Positions 54,816 through 63,177 are shown, counted from the stretch's first letter. The stretch is 64,000 nucleotides of DNA from Bradyrhizobium sp. CCBAU 51765 (GCF_015291725.1 NZ_CP030038.1:2965001-3029000); one strand, 5' to 3'. Numbers and translations are program-made. Notes: a model not told the origin generated them from the sequence alone.

Positions 54816-55739
54816 CTAACTGCAATTGGTAACCTGGTTCGAGCACAACGCGCGCCACCAGCCGCGGACGCCGTCGTGGCTCTCGACCAGACCCCAGAGC
54901 CCGCTGCAGGCGAAGATGCGCTTCGGGCCGCCGTCGGTGTCGAGCGCACCGCCGAGCTCGCGCTGGGCCGGCATCCATTTCGCATCGACGAAGGGTGCTT
55001 GGAACAGCCCGCCCATGCGCGTGGCGCCATTGGCATAGGCCGCACCCACCTTGTTCGAGGCGACCCAGCCGCGCCCGGCATAGGGCTTCGGCGCGCTGCG
55101 CGGATATCTTTTGTCGTCCTCGTAGTCCTTGCCCGGCGGTTTGGCGCCCTCGATCAGGAACCAGCCGTCCCTGAAACCGATGATGCGGAACTCGGTGAGC
55201 CAGCCGCCCTCGGGTGTGTTCTCGCTACCGCCGAGCTTCAGCCGATAGGGCGGCGGCAATGTGCCGAGCACACGCGCCTTGACCGACGGCTCGGCGCGCA
55301 CATTGAGGCCGCTCGGGTCCTTGTCGATGGACCAGGCGCCGAGGTCGCAGGGCTCGGTGCCTTCGGGCAGGCTGGCGCGCTTGGCGGCGAGTTCGGCGTG
55401 CAGCTGTGCGAAATCGGTGTCGTCGTTATCAGGATCGGGCCCGGTGCGCGGCTTCAACTCCGCCGAGACCGCGCGTGTCGCATCCGCCGTCAGCATGACC
55501 ACGAGCGCCTGGCGTGCGGCGAACACGCTCGCGGGCGTCTTCGGATCGTTCGATGTCGCGGGATCAACGGCGAGATAACCGGTCGAGCCATCGGTCCGAT
55601 AGGCGGTGCCGGCCACAAGGCCTGGCGGCACCATGGCGAGCGCGCTTGCGCGCCACGCCGGTTCGGTGTCTTCCGCGTGCGCCACCACCAATGCTCCAAC
55701 ACACAGCAATGTCGCCGCTGCGAGGCGGATGTTGGGCAT
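54816..55739 (-). CDS. Secreted SH3-like domain protein
   Basis: A 307-residue protein with a signal peptide (LAAATLLCVGALVVAHA, cut before EDTEP). The middle has a bacterial SH3 motif (GLNVRAEPSVKARVLGTLP) followed by WLTEFRIIGFRDGWFLIEG. The C-terminus has several Cys and Trp residues. SH3_3-type domains usually bind cell wall or protein ligands. Function unknown. The next gene downstream on the same strand is the 98-residue protein; both are close. Confidence 0.75.
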   Translation of the reverse strand: MPNIRLAAATLLCVGALVVAHAEDTEPAWRASALAMVPPGLVAGTAYRTDGSTGYLAVDPATSNDPKTPASVFAARQALVVMLTADATRAVSAELKPRTGPDPDNDDTDFAQLHAELAAKRASLPEGTEPCDLGAWSIDKDPSGLNVRAEPSVKARVLGTLPPPYRLKLGGSENTPEGGWLTEFRIIGFRDGWFLIEGAKPPGKDYEDDKRYPRSAPKPYAGRGWVASNKVGAAYANGATRMGGLFQAPFVDAKWMPAQRELGGALDTDGGPKRIFACSGLWGLVESHDGVRGWWRALCSNQVTNCS

Positions 55740-55756
55740 GTGCTGAAGCCGCGGCG

Positions 55757-56053
55757 TTACGCCCGTACGCCCGTAAACGGAAAGCTGCCCATCGGGCCGA
55801 TGCCCATCTCGCCGCTCATGCTGTCGCCGGAGACCTTTCCGATGAACTCGAGCGTCAACGGCATCGGATTGGTGATGGAAACCTTCCAGTTGACGGCGTC
55901 GCCACTGATGGTGCCGTCGAAGATCTCTGCGGTGTTGCCCTCTGCGCCCTGCGTGCCCGTCAGCGTGCCGCCGGAACTCAGCAGGGTCAGCGTCGCCTGG
56001 CGCTCGCCCATCGGCGTCGTCATCGTCAGATTCCAGTTGCCGTCTACGGCCAT
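55757..56053 (-). CDS. Small beta-rich hypothetical protein, 98 aa
   Basis: A 98-residue protein without signal or membrane segment. The pattern alternates short hydrophobic strands with Gly/Thr turns (GNWNLTMTTPMGERQATLTL, GTISGDAVNWKVSITNPMP, MSGEMGIGPMGSFPFTG), suggesting a small beta barrel or lipocalin-like fold. It begins 17 bases before the SH3-like gene in the same direction, so they may form an operon. No known family. Confidence 0.7.
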   Translation of the reverse strand: MAVDGNWNLTMTTPMGERQATLTLLSSGGTLTGTQGAEGNTAEIFDGTISGDAVNWKVSITNPMPLTLEFIGKVSGDSMSGEMGIGPMGSFPFTGVRA

Positions 56054-56258
56054 TCCCGTCTCCCGAACAGATCTCGGCGGTCCGCGACGATCCGCGGCCC
56101 GTCCCGAGCGAGGCTATAGCCCAACTTGCAGCTCCTGCCTAACCCTGCGCTAAGGCATGAGCCGGAAAAGTGCGCAGCGGCTTTCCGAAAAGATCATGCT
56201 TAAACAACGACCTAAAGCGCGATGACGATTCATCCCAATCGCATCGTGCTCAGGGCAT

Positions 56259-56813
56259 TTAGGCGCGGGCGGCGGCACGCCGGCGGCTGGTGACGATGAG
56301 GCGCAGAACGACGTATTGAACGGCAAAGGCCAGGATCTTGCCGCCGCCTGCGACCACCGTGAGGTAGAACGCCCACAGCTTCAAATCGCCGGTCGATGCG
56401 ACAGCGATCATGCCGGCGCCGATGACGAACATCAGCACGGCCCAGGCATAGCCCGCAGCCGTCACATATTCCGGAACGGTCTCGGTGACGATCGGCGGCA
56501 TGTAGCGCAGCATCCAGCCGCGCTTGAGCATGATGAGGCCGATCGCGAAATGCGCGATCGCGGGCTTCGCCAGCATGAAGCGGGGATCATTGGTCAGCAA
56601 CGTGATCGCGCCCAATCCGACGACGAGCGCGAGGCTCGCATATGTCATGTAGTTGAGCTGCTGTCCCTTGATGCGGGCGTAGACCACTTGTGCGAACGCG
56701 CCGGCGATCGCCACCGACGTCGCCAGGATGACGTTGTCGGTGACGAGATAGACGACCAGGAAGAGGATGGCGGAGAAGAGGTCGGAGGCGAGGCGGGCGA
56801 ATACGTCCTTCAT
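56259..56813 (-). CDS. YciB/IspZ-family membrane protein
   Basis: A 184-residue protein with about five membrane segments. LATSVAIAGAFAQVVYARIK and ALVVGLGAITLLTNDPRFMLA match the inner-membrane YciB (intracellular septation protein A) family. ATG 56813 has AGGA six bases upstream. It follows 12 bases after the next membrane protein gene, in one operon with it. In this locus its job may differ from septation, as the operon is linked to carotenoid cleavage; that is inference. Confidence 0.82.
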   Translation of the reverse strand: MKDVFARLASDLFSAILFLVVYLVTDNVILATSVAIAGAFAQVVYARIKGQQLNYMTYASLALVVGLGAITLLTNDPRFMLAKPAIAHFAIGLIMLKRGWMLRYMPPIVTETVPEYVTAAGYAWAVLMFVIGAGMIAVASTGDLKLWAFYLTVVAGGGKILAFAVQYVVLRLIVTSRRRAAARA

Positions 56814-56825
56814 CGTCAATCCTGT

Positions 56826-57401
56826 TCAGCGTGCGCTGAGCAATGCGCGGGCAGGCGTACCGTACTTGATCCGGCAATACTCAGGATACCACTTTGTGAA
56901 GTAAATCGCACTGTTCCGGGCGGCAAAAGCAACCGCAAGGCTCGACCAGAGCGGCAGGCCGGGGGCGTAGAGCAGCACGAGATTGGCGGCCGTCATCAAC
57001 AGGGCGGCTGCCGTCCACGCGGCGGTGATGATGTAGTTGGCGCGGAGAAAGCCGGGCATCGCCGCGGTCTCGGTCGGCACGGATTCGAGCGCATATTGCA
57101 GCGTGAACGGGCGGCGGATCAGCATCGAGCCCAGCGAGATGACGAAGATGCCGACATCGACCGACAGCTTGACGCCGAGCGTGCCGAGCGCGGGGTCGAT
57201 CAGCGCGAGGTAAAGGCCGATCGCTGCGAATAAGACCGCCGAGCCGGCGGCCAGGATCTTCACGGAGCGGCCGCGCACGACATCGATCGCAACCGTGCCG
57301 AGGCAGATCGCGGAAGCCGCGAACACGCTTGAAGTGGCCGAGGTCACCAGCATCAGAAAAGTGAAGGCGCCGTAGGGCGCAAGGATCGCGAAAATCGTCA
57401 T
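56826..57401 (-). CDS. Integral membrane protein of the carotenoid-oxygenase locus
   Basis: A 191-residue protein with about five hydrophobic segments (ILAPYGAFTFLMLVTSATSS, ILAAGSAVLFAAIGLYLALI, GIFVISLGSMLI and others). It may be a diverged sister of the YciB-like protein that follows. ATG 57401 is preferred over a TTG 15 bases upstream. A 21-bp TetR-type operator lies 19 bases upstream of the start. Unnamed. Confidence 0.72.
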   Translation of the reverse strand: MTIFAILAPYGAFTFLMLVTSATSSVFAASAICLGTVAIDVVRGRSVKILAAGSAVLFAAIGLYLALIDPALGTLGVKLSVDVGIFVISLGSMLIRRPFTLQYALESVPTETAAMPGFLRANYIITAAWTAAALLMTAANLVLLYAPGLPLWSSLAVAFAARNSAIYFTKWYPEYCRIKYGTPARALLSAR

Positions 57402-57419
57402 GGTCCCCTCGGTCAAGTT

Positions 57420-57440
57420 AATCTTGACGTTGTAAAGATT
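57420..57440. promoter_or_regulatory. TetR-type operator A
   Basis: AATCTTGAC-GTT-GTAAAGATT is a palindrome with one mismatch, just upstream of the membrane protein operon. It shares its form with sites B, C and D. Confidence 0.75.
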
Positions 57441-57471
57441 AGTAGTTCAGGAGCGAGGTCGGATCAAGCAT

Positions 57472-57492
57472 AATCTTTACAGTGTCAAAATA
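57472..57492. promoter_or_regulatory. TetR-type operator B
   Basis: AATCTTTAC-AGT-GTCAAAATA overlaps the stop codon of the 87-residue protein gene and lies 32 bases from site A. The right half is degenerate. Two sites may regulate one promoter. Confidence 0.65.
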
Positions 57493-57740
57493 ACGTAGGC
57501 GACCTCTAAAAAATGAAGTGCTGCAACGAGTTGATCGGACACCTCGTCAACCAGCTCCGCCCAGGGCAGGCGCGACAGGATCGGCAGCGCAGAGACGATG
57601 AGAAGGCCGGCGGCGAGCAGGATGCCGCCGTTGAAAATGGCATGGCTGCTTCGCCGCAGCCGGATCATCTGGAATGCGAGCGCAGCACCGGTCAGGGCGA
57701 GGACGGCGAGGCAGTCCGCGGTGATCGAGGGCATGTGCAT
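57477..57740 (-). CDS. Small membrane protein, 87 aa
   Basis: An 87-residue protein starting at MHMPSITADCL; AGGAG lies six bases upstream of this ATG, while an ATG 21 bases further out lacks such a site. Two hydrophobic segments (CLAVLALTGAALAFQMI, GGILLAAGLLIVSALPILS) are followed by a short amphipathic tail. It lies between the carotenoid oxygenase gene and the YciB operon in the same direction. Its 3' end overlaps TetR operator B. No family recognised. Confidence 0.62.
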   Translation of the reverse strand: MHMPSITADCLAVLALTGAALAFQMIRLRRSSHAIFNGGILLAAGLLIVSALPILSRLPWAELVDEVSDQLVAALHFLEVAYVILTL

Positions 57741-57754
57741 GGAAAACTCCTCTT

Positions 57755-57803
57755 TCGTCATTCCGGGGCGCGCGTCAGCGCGAGCCCGGAATCACGATGA
57801 TGG
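57755..57803. repeat. Short inverted repeat, CATTCCGGGGCGCG type
   Basis: GTCATTCCGGGGCGCGCG and GCGAGCCCGGAATCACGA form an imperfect palindrome between the oxygenase stop and the small membrane protein gene. A terminator role is possible. Confidence 0.55.
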
Positions 57804-59195
57804 CTACGCTGCGCCCACCCAATTGCCGTGAAAGCCGTCGGGTACGCGATGGCCGAGCTGCACCAGCGCGACGGGACCCGCCTCGATATCGGTGGCATTG
57901 AAGACGGCGAGGTCGCTGCGGTTCTCCCGCGCGCGCCAGACCACCGCAAGGAGCCAGCCGTCGCCTTCGGCTGCATCCTTGGATCGCTCGACGAAAACAG
58001 GCTCGGAGATGGTGTCGCCGGTGGGCAGCAGATAATGGCCGAGCCGTCGGCCGTTGCCGTCGACATGCACGATGCCCGACAGCGCGCCGAACATCGGTAG
58101 TTTCGGATTGGCGCAGGCGTACCAGCCGTGTCGGTTTTTCAGCCCGGCGCGGCGGTCGTCGATGCGGGGGAATTCGCCAGTGAGATCGTCGAGGTAGGTC
58201 TGCTGGAAGTGGTCGGTATTGCCTGCGAGATCGAACGTCCAGCGGCAGTGGCGGGCCCGCGACTTCTCCGGATCGGTGGGGCGGCCATCGGGGTGCGGAA
58301 ACAGCGGCGCTTCCTCAAACTGCATGACGTCGGCGACGATGCGGTGACCGTCTTCCCACGCATTCATGACGTGGAAGACGTAACAGGCCTCGCTGCGAAA
58401 CCAGACGATGTCCTTGGTGTTGCCGCTGCGCTTCATCACGCCGACATAGGCGCCCTTGTCCGGCTCCCAGGCATAGGGCGGCCGTCCGCTCATCGCGCGT
58501 TCCATGCTGCCCGTGATCGGCAGGATCGGAAACAGCACATGGTTTTCGGTGACGATGAAATCGTGCACCATGCTGGCATAGGGCGCCTCGAAGCGCTCGA
58601 AGCGCGTCGCCTTGCCGGATGCGTCGATTGATCCGTAGGAGAGGGCAGGCGTCAGCGGGCCCGCCGCATTGTAGCCGAAGAACACCAGTTCGCCGGTGAC
58701 GGGATCGATCTTCGGATGCGCGGTGAAGCTGCCGGCGACGCGGCCCTGATAATTGTGATAGCCGCGCGTCGCCAGCGTGCCCGGCTCGATTTCCGTCGGC
58801 AGGTGCGCTTCTTCCAGCGCGAGCAGCTTGCCGGCGTGGAAGATGATGTTGGTGTTGGCGACGCCGCCATCGGTCAGGTTTGCCGGCGCATCCGGCAGCT
58901 TGCGGCCGAAGCCGCCGAACAGGGCGCGGCCGGCATCGTGCTCGGCGAGCCATTTCGGCGTGCGGACCCAGCGGTTGCGATAGCTTGCGCGGCCGTTCTC
59001 GAGATGGAAGGCGTGCAGCATGCCGTCGCCCACGAACCAGTGCGCGCCGGGCGATTCGAACTGCGGATTGGGCCCGTTGCGGTAAAGCGTGCCGTTCAGC
59101 TCGCGCGGCAATTCGCCGATGATCTTGAGGAAGGGCGCGTCGGCCTCGAACGGGATCGGTGCGATATTGTTGCGGCGCTCGGCGACCTGCTGCAC
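57804..59195 (-). CDS. Carotenoid cleavage dioxygenase (RPE65/CCD family)
   Basis: A 463-residue non-haem iron enzyme that cleaves C=C bonds of carotenoids or stilbene-like compounds. The iron-binding histidines are visible at His160 (SFTAHPK), His211 (SMVHDF), His275 (VFHVMNAW) and His456 (DGFHGNW). Other signatures are GTLYRNGPNPQFE and HWFVGDGMLHAF. The start is GTG 59195, with GGGAG upstream; there is no signal peptide. It is divergent from a TetR regulator, and operator C lies 13 bases before the start. Whether the substrate is an apocarotenoid or lignostilbene cannot be told from sequence. Confidence 0.92.
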   Translation of the reverse strand: MQQVAERRNNIAPIPFEADAPFLKIIGELPRELNGTLYRNGPNPQFESPGAHWFVGDGMLHAFHLENGRASYRNRWVRTPKWLAEHDAGRALFGGFGRKLPDAPANLTDGGVANTNIIFHAGKLLALEEAHLPTEIEPGTLATRGYHNYQGRVAGSFTAHPKIDPVTGELVFFGYNAAGPLTPALSYGSIDASGKATRFERFEAPYASMVHDFIVTENHVLFPILPITGSMERAMSGRPPYAWEPDKGAYVGVMKRSGNTKDIVWFRSEACYVFHVMNAWEDGHRIVADVMQFEEAPLFPHPDGRPTDPEKSRARHCRWTFDLAGNTDHFQQTYLDDLTGEFPRIDDRRAGLKNRHGWYACANPKLPMFGALSGIVHVDGNGRRLGHYLLPTGDTISEPVFVERSKDAAEGDGWLLAVVWRARENRSDLAVFNATDIEAGPVALVQLGHRVPDGFHGNWVGAA

Positions 59196-59207
59196 GGCGT
59201 TGCTCCC

Positions 59208-59228
59208 TATCTTTACATCGTAAAGATC
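59208..59228. promoter_or_regulatory. TetR-type operator C
   Basis: TATCTTTAC-ATC-GTAAAGATC is a perfect palindrome in its inner nine-base arms, 13 bases before the oxygenase start. Binding here would block its translation start region or promoter. Confidence 0.78.
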
Positions 59229-59260
59229 AGATAATACCGATTGCCGTTCCGGTCAAGTGA

Positions 59261-59281
59261 AATCTTTACACTGTCAATATT
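59261..59281. promoter_or_regulatory. TetR-type operator D
   Basis: AATCTTTAC-ACT-GTCAATATT lies 20 bases before the TetR start and 32 bases from site C, the same spacing as A to B. It suggests autoregulation. Confidence 0.72.
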
Positions 59282-59300
59282 GCGTCATATAGCTTGTCCG

Positions 59301-60026
59301 ATGGGCAAGAGCGAAACCGCGCGTAACCCGCGCACTCCGAAAAAGACATCGTCGGCAGCGAAGGCGCAGGCGCGTCCCGCCCGGCGCCCGGCGGCTGCGA
59401 GGACCGAGACACCCTATCATCACGGGGCCCTGCGCGAGGCGCTGCTCAAGGCCGCCGAACGCGTGCTCGAGCGCGACGGGCTCGGCGGCCTGACATTGCG
59501 CGCGGTGGCGCGAGAGGCGGGCGTCTCGCATGCCGCGCCCACGCATCATTTCGGCGATCTCACGGGGCTTCTCAGCGAGCTCGCCGCCGTCGGCTTCCGC
59601 CAGTTCAACGCCGCGATGGCGTCGGCCTGCGATGACGCCACAACGCCGCTCGAACGCGCGCTGGCGAGGCCGAAAGCCTATGTCGTCTATGCGCAGGCGC
59701 ATCCCGGCATGTACGGCATCATGTTCCGCACCGAGCGGCTCGACTATTCAAGGCCGTCGCTGCACGAGGCCGCCGAGGCCTCCTTCGCGGGGCTTGCAAA
59801 TGCGATCGGCATGATGCGGCAGGAGCAGATCAGCGAAGACGCGCTGACGCTGACCCAGGGCGCGGCGATCGCGCGCGCCTGGTCGATGGTGCACGGCTTC
59901 ACGATGTTGCTGCTCGACGGGCGGCTCAAGGACATCCTCGATCGCTTGCCCGAGGGGACGACGGCCGAACGCCTGCTCGAGGCGATGCTGACGGCGCCGA
60001 TCACGGGCAAGCCGACGGGCCCCTGA
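59301..60026 (+). CDS. TetR-family repressor of the carotenoid-oxygenase locus
   Basis: A 241-residue TetR protein. ATG 59301 (MGKSETARNP) is preferred because the extended frame covers the operator. A basic N-terminal tail (PARRPAAARTETPYHHGALR) precedes the HTH (LGGLTLRAVAREAGVSHAAPTHHFGD). The ligand domain (PGMYGIMFRTERLDY) resembles the TetR_C_33-type group. It likely represses the oxygenase, the membrane protein genes and itself through operators A-D; an apocarotenoid ligand is a guess. Confidence 0.88.
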   Translation: MGKSETARNPRTPKKTSSAAKAQARPARRPAAARTETPYHHGALREALLKAAERVLERDGLGGLTLRAVAREAGVSHAAPTHHFGDLTGLLSELAAVGFRQFNAAMASACDDATTPLERALARPKAYVVYAQAHPGMYGIMFRTERLDYSRPSLHEAAEASFAGLANAIGMMRQEQISEDALTLTQGAAIARAWSMVHGFTMLLLDGRLKDILDRLPEGTTAERLLEAMLTAPITGKPTGP

Positions 60027-60081
60027 TCCCAACGCAACTCTCGCCATGGTGAGGCGTCCATCGCCTCGCCAGGGCGAGAGG

Positions 60082-60687
60082 CTAGCGCATCGTGGCCAGT
60101 TCGACGGCGCGCCCGCTTGTGCCGATGATCTTCACCTTGTCCTTTCCGCACGTGAAGCCCCGGGCGAAATCGTCCGCGGCCTTGCGGGCGAGCTCATTGG
60201 CCGTCGGGTTGGCGATCGCGTCGACATAGGCGACGTGGCAGACCGGGCCCGGCGGCAGCCGGGTCACCACCAGCATGGCCTTGGTCTTCGGCCGTCCCTG
60301 CCTGTCGGGATCGGCGTTGTCCGCGATGTGCCAGCGCTGGATGATCGCAAACGGCTTTTCGCCGGCAGCGCGCCATTCGACGGTGCTCTCGGATGAGTTG
60401 AACGGCGCGAACCAGACGTTGGCTGCCGGCTCCTCCGCCGCTTGCCTGCGATTGCGGCCGACGGAGACGATCTCACGCAGATCATCCTCGGCGATCAGCA
60501 CCACGAGCCCGTCCTTGCCCGGACACACCCGCGTGGTGCTGCCGTCGAGGTCGCTGGGCTTGCCGATCTGGCGGCAGTCCTTTGGCGCCGTCGAGGTGTA
60601 GCTGCTGCCCACGGATTGGGCGTTGGCGCAGCCGAGGCCGGCGCAGATCAGCAGCGCGGTGAGCGATGGGGCGGTCATACGGATCAT
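60082..60687 (-). CDS. Secreted hypothetical protein
   Basis: A 201-residue protein starting at MIRMTAPSLTAL with a signal peptide (LLICAGLGCANA, cut before QSVGSS). The mature domain has a VCPGKDGLVVLIAEDDLREIVSVGR segment, a Trp-Arg-Ala stretch, and CHVAYVDAIANPTANELARK. Two to four Cys could form disulfides. No family recognised. Convergent with TetR, divergent from the SET gene; its start is 163 bases from that gene. Confidence 0.72.
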   Translation of the reverse strand: MIRMTAPSLTALLICAGLGCANAQSVGSSYTSTAPKDCRQIGKPSDLDGSTTRVCPGKDGLVVLIAEDDLREIVSVGRNRRQAAEEPAANVWFAPFNSSESTVEWRAAGEKPFAIIQRWHIADNADPDRQGRPKTKAMLVVTRLPPGPVCHVAYVDAIANPTANELARKAADDFARGFTCGKDKVKIIGTSGRAVELATMR

Positions 60688-60850
60688 GATGACACTTCGA
60701 GGCAGCTGGAACTTCGTACCATCAGACGCCTTGACTGTGGGCAAGGTTCAAACAGCACCGCCAGACACCTGACAGCGGCACGGAATCGTTCTAGAAGAGC
60801 GGCTTCGCTTGGGCTCCTCCAGCCTTGTTCGCGCCTTCGTACTCCTGATC

Positions 60851-61417
60851 ATGCCAGCCACATCCTCGAACAAACCCTATCGCGTCGGCCGTTCCAAGAC
60901 CGGGCTCGGCCTCTTCGCCACCAAGCCGATCAAGAAGGGCACCCGGATCATCCGCTATTTCGGACCGATCCTGGATTCCAAGATTCCCGAGCAGGACGAG
61001 ATCGAGAACAAATATCTGTTCGAGCTCAACGGCCGCTGGACCATCGACGGGTCGGTGCGCAAGAACCTCGCGCGCTACATCAACCATTCCTGCCGGCCCA
61101 ACGCCGAATCCGACGTCCGGCCGCGCGAGCGCAAGGTCTTCATCCGCGCCATCAAGAACATCGAGCCGGGCGAGGAGATCAACTACGACTACGGCACCGA
61201 CTATTTCAAAGCCTATCTGAAGCCGATCGGCTGCAAGTGCGACTCCTGCGAGAAGAAGCGCAAGAAGCTGCGCGCCGAGGCGAGGGCGGAAGCCGCCAAG
61301 GTGAAGGCGCGGGCCGAGCGCAAGGCCAAGAAAGCGGATGCGAAGGTCGGGTCGGCGAAAAAGAAGAAGCTGAACGGCAAGCACTTCGCCGGCAAGGTCG
61401 GTCGCGCAAGGGCATAG
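60851..61417 (+). CDS. SET-domain lysine methyltransferase-like protein
   Basis: A 188-residue protein starting at MPATSSNKPYRV. It has a full SET domain: KTGLGLFATKPIKKGTRI (SAM site), LARYINHSCRPNAES, and GEEINYDYGTDYFK, followed by a post-SET Cys motif (CKCDSCEKK). The remaining 50 residues are Lys/Arg/Ala-rich (AEAAKVKARAERKAKKADAK), a histone-tail-like basic tail. It would transfer methyl from SAM to protein lysine. Such compact SET proteins are known in some bacteria but most have unknown targets. Transcribed alone. Confidence 0.85.
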   Translation: MPATSSNKPYRVGRSKTGLGLFATKPIKKGTRIIRYFGPILDSKIPEQDEIENKYLFELNGRWTIDGSVRKNLARYINHSCRPNAESDVRPRERKVFIRAIKNIEPGEEINYDYGTDYFKAYLKPIGCKCDSCEKKRKKLRAEARAEAAKVKARAERKAKKADAKVGSAKKKKLNGKHFAGKVGRARA

Positions 61418-61443
61418 CCCGCATTTGCGCCTCTAGCTCCGCG

Positions 61444-61583
61444 GTCATGCCCCGCCACCGGGTCTCGCCTACGGCGAGCCCGATGACAGGCTCCGGCGAG
61501 GCATCCAGGACGCCGCGGCTTCTCCGTATCCAACTGACTTCTCGGAATACTGGATCGCCCGGTCAAGCCGACGGCGAGTGATG
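61444..61583. repeat. Interspersed palindromic repeat, AATACTGGATCGCC type
   Basis: It begins GGTCATGCCCCGCCACCGGG and contains GGCATCCAGGACGCCGCGGC and AATACTGGATCGCCCGG, matching the element at 23511 in reverse orientation. Non-coding. Confidence 0.58.
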
Positions 61584-61586
61584 GCC

Positions 61587-61985
61587 TCACGCTGCCACCA
61601 CGCTCGCGCTCTTCCGCAATCCCACATATTGCAGCTCGGCGAACACGCCGGTCGCGATCGCCTGCGCCACGACCATGAGCTCGCCGGCGAGGTTCGGTGA
61701 CACCGCGCCCGAGAGCAGCAGAGCGATGCTGCCGACCGTCCAGGCCGCATTGCCGACGACGACCAGCAGGACGAGCAGTCTCGGCACGGAGGCGCGCGAG
61801 GCGAGCCAGCCGACCAGCGCGGTGTAGGCGATCAGGAACAGGCCGGCTTCGAGCAGTAATGCTCCGGGCAGATTGAACAGTGTCGCGAACGCGCCTGCAG
61901 CGAAGGTGAAGCCGAGCGCGGCGATGCCGCTGAAGATGGCGTCGGCGAGAAGTGCGCGGCGCAGGAAGGTGGAGGCTTGGATCAT
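61587..61985 (-). CDS. Small four-helix membrane protein
   Basis: A 132-residue protein with four membrane segments (LADAIFSGIAALGFTFAAGA, ALLLEAGLFLIAYTALVG, LLVLLVVVGNAAWTVGSI, LMVVAQAIATGVFAEL). The ATG at 61985 has GGAG upstream; longer frames extend across the next gene and are not coding. No recognised family name; it resembles small DoxX-like or anti-sigma-linked membrane proteins only in topology. Same direction as the 76-residue gene. Confidence 0.75.
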   Translation of the reverse strand: MIQASTFLRRALLADAIFSGIAALGFTFAAGAFATLFNLPGALLLEAGLFLIAYTALVGWLASRASVPRLLVLLVVVGNAAWTVGSIALLLSGAVSPNLAGELMVVAQAIATGVFAELQYVGLRKSASVVAA

Positions 61986-62023
61986 CTTGGGTCTCCTGGG
62001 TTGGGGTGGGCTCGGGGTGAAAC

Positions 62024-62254
62024 TCAACGCCGACTGCGCCAGCGGGCGCGGAGCAGGCGGGCGAGACGGAACGGGCAGAGGCTCCTGCCGACGCCGTGCT
62101 CGAAGGCGACGACCCGGGCGACGACATAGTCGCCGGTCGAATGCACCAGCGGCTCCGGCATGTTGAGGCTGCGCGCCAGCATCCGGGTTGCGAACGCCAT
62201 GGCCCAGGGTAGGACGTGGTCTGCAACGGTGCGATAGAGCAGCAGTGGGATCAT
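62024..62254 (-). CDS. Small hypothetical protein, 76 aa
   Basis: A 76-residue protein starting at MIPLLLYRTVAD with AGGAG seven bases before it. The N-terminus is weakly hydrophobic and the C-terminus Arg-rich (RLARLLRARWRSRR). It is divergent from the Xre regulator gene and 38 bases upstream of the membrane protein gene in the same direction, so the pair may be controlled by that regulator. Unknown function. Confidence 0.6.
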   Translation of the reverse strand: MIPLLLYRTVADHVLPWAMAFATRMLARSLNMPEPLVHSTGDYVVARVVAFEHGVGRSLCPFRLARLLRARWRSRR

Positions 62255-62355
62255 GATCGTCTCCTGTTGCGACCAAAGATGCGCGCGGTCGCGTCCCAAT
62301 TCGATTACCTCGCGAGTAATGGAAGGGCCGAAATCCGCATGCTAGGTTTTCGACC

Positions 62356-63177
62356 ATGAACGCACATGCTTCCACGGCACGTATCGAACGCAGCCAGCCG
62401 GTCCATATTGGCGACCATTTGCGCGAATGGCGGCGGCGCCGCCGCATGAGCCAACTCGATCTTGCGGGCGAAGCCGAGATCTCAGCGCGGCATCTGAGCT
62501 TCGTCGAGACCGGCCGCGCCGCGCCCTCGCGCGACATGGTGCTGAGGCTTGCCGAACGCCTCGACGTGCCCTTGCGCGAACGCAACGTGCTGCTGGTCGC
62601 CGCCGGTTACGCGCCGGCGTTCCCGCAGCGCCCGCTGGAGGATCCCGCCTTGAAATCAGCCCGCCGGGCGATCGACCTCGTCCTTAGAGCGCACGAGCCC
62701 AATCCAGCGCTTGCCGTGGATAGGTATTGGAACCTGGTCTCCGCCAACCGCATGGTGGCACCGCTGCTTGCCGGCGTCCCGCCGCATCTGCTCGGCCAGC
62801 CCCTCAACGTGCTGCGGCTCGCCTTCCATCCCGAGGCGCTGGCGCCTCGCACGGTCAATCTCGCGGAATGGTGCGGCCATCTGCTGGAGCGGCTGCACCG
62901 CCAATGCGAGGCGACGGCCGATCCGGAGCTGATCAAGCTCTACAACGACCTGAAGAGCTATCCCATTCCGGCGCGTTCGGCGCCGCTGTCGAGCGACAAT
63001 GTCGCCATCCCCTTCAAGCTGCGGCACGAGGGCGAGATACTTAGTTTCTTCTCCACCACCATGGTGTTCGGCACGCCCGTGGACATCACGTTGTCGGAGC
63101 TCGCGCTGGAGACGTTCTTTCCGGCCGACGAGCGCACGGCCGAACGGCTGAAGCAGATAGCGGCAGCCATGACCTAG
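62356..63177 (+). CDS. Xre-family regulator with MmyB-like ligand domain
   Basis: A 273-residue regulator. The N-terminal HTH (GDHLREWRRRRRMSQLDLAG, then EAEISARHLSFVETGRAAPS) is of the Xre type. The C-terminal two thirds (NPALAVDRYWNLVSANRMVAPLL, and the final FSTTMVFGTPVDITLSELALETFFPAD) match the MmyB-like ligand-binding domain, which binds fatty-acid-like molecules. It is divergent from the 76-residue gene and membrane protein gene, its likely targets. Confidence 0.88.
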   Translation: MNAHASTARIERSQPVHIGDHLREWRRRRRMSQLDLAGEAEISARHLSFVETGRAAPSRDMVLRLAERLDVPLRERNVLLVAAGYAPAFPQRPLEDPALKSARRAIDLVLRAHEPNPALAVDRYWNLVSANRMVAPLLAGVPPHLLGQPLNVLRLAFHPEALAPRTVNLAEWCGHLLERLHRQCEATADPELIKLYNDLKSYPIPARSAPLSSDNVAIPFKLRHEGEILSFFSTTMVFGTPVDITLSELALETFFPADERTAERLKQIAAAMT

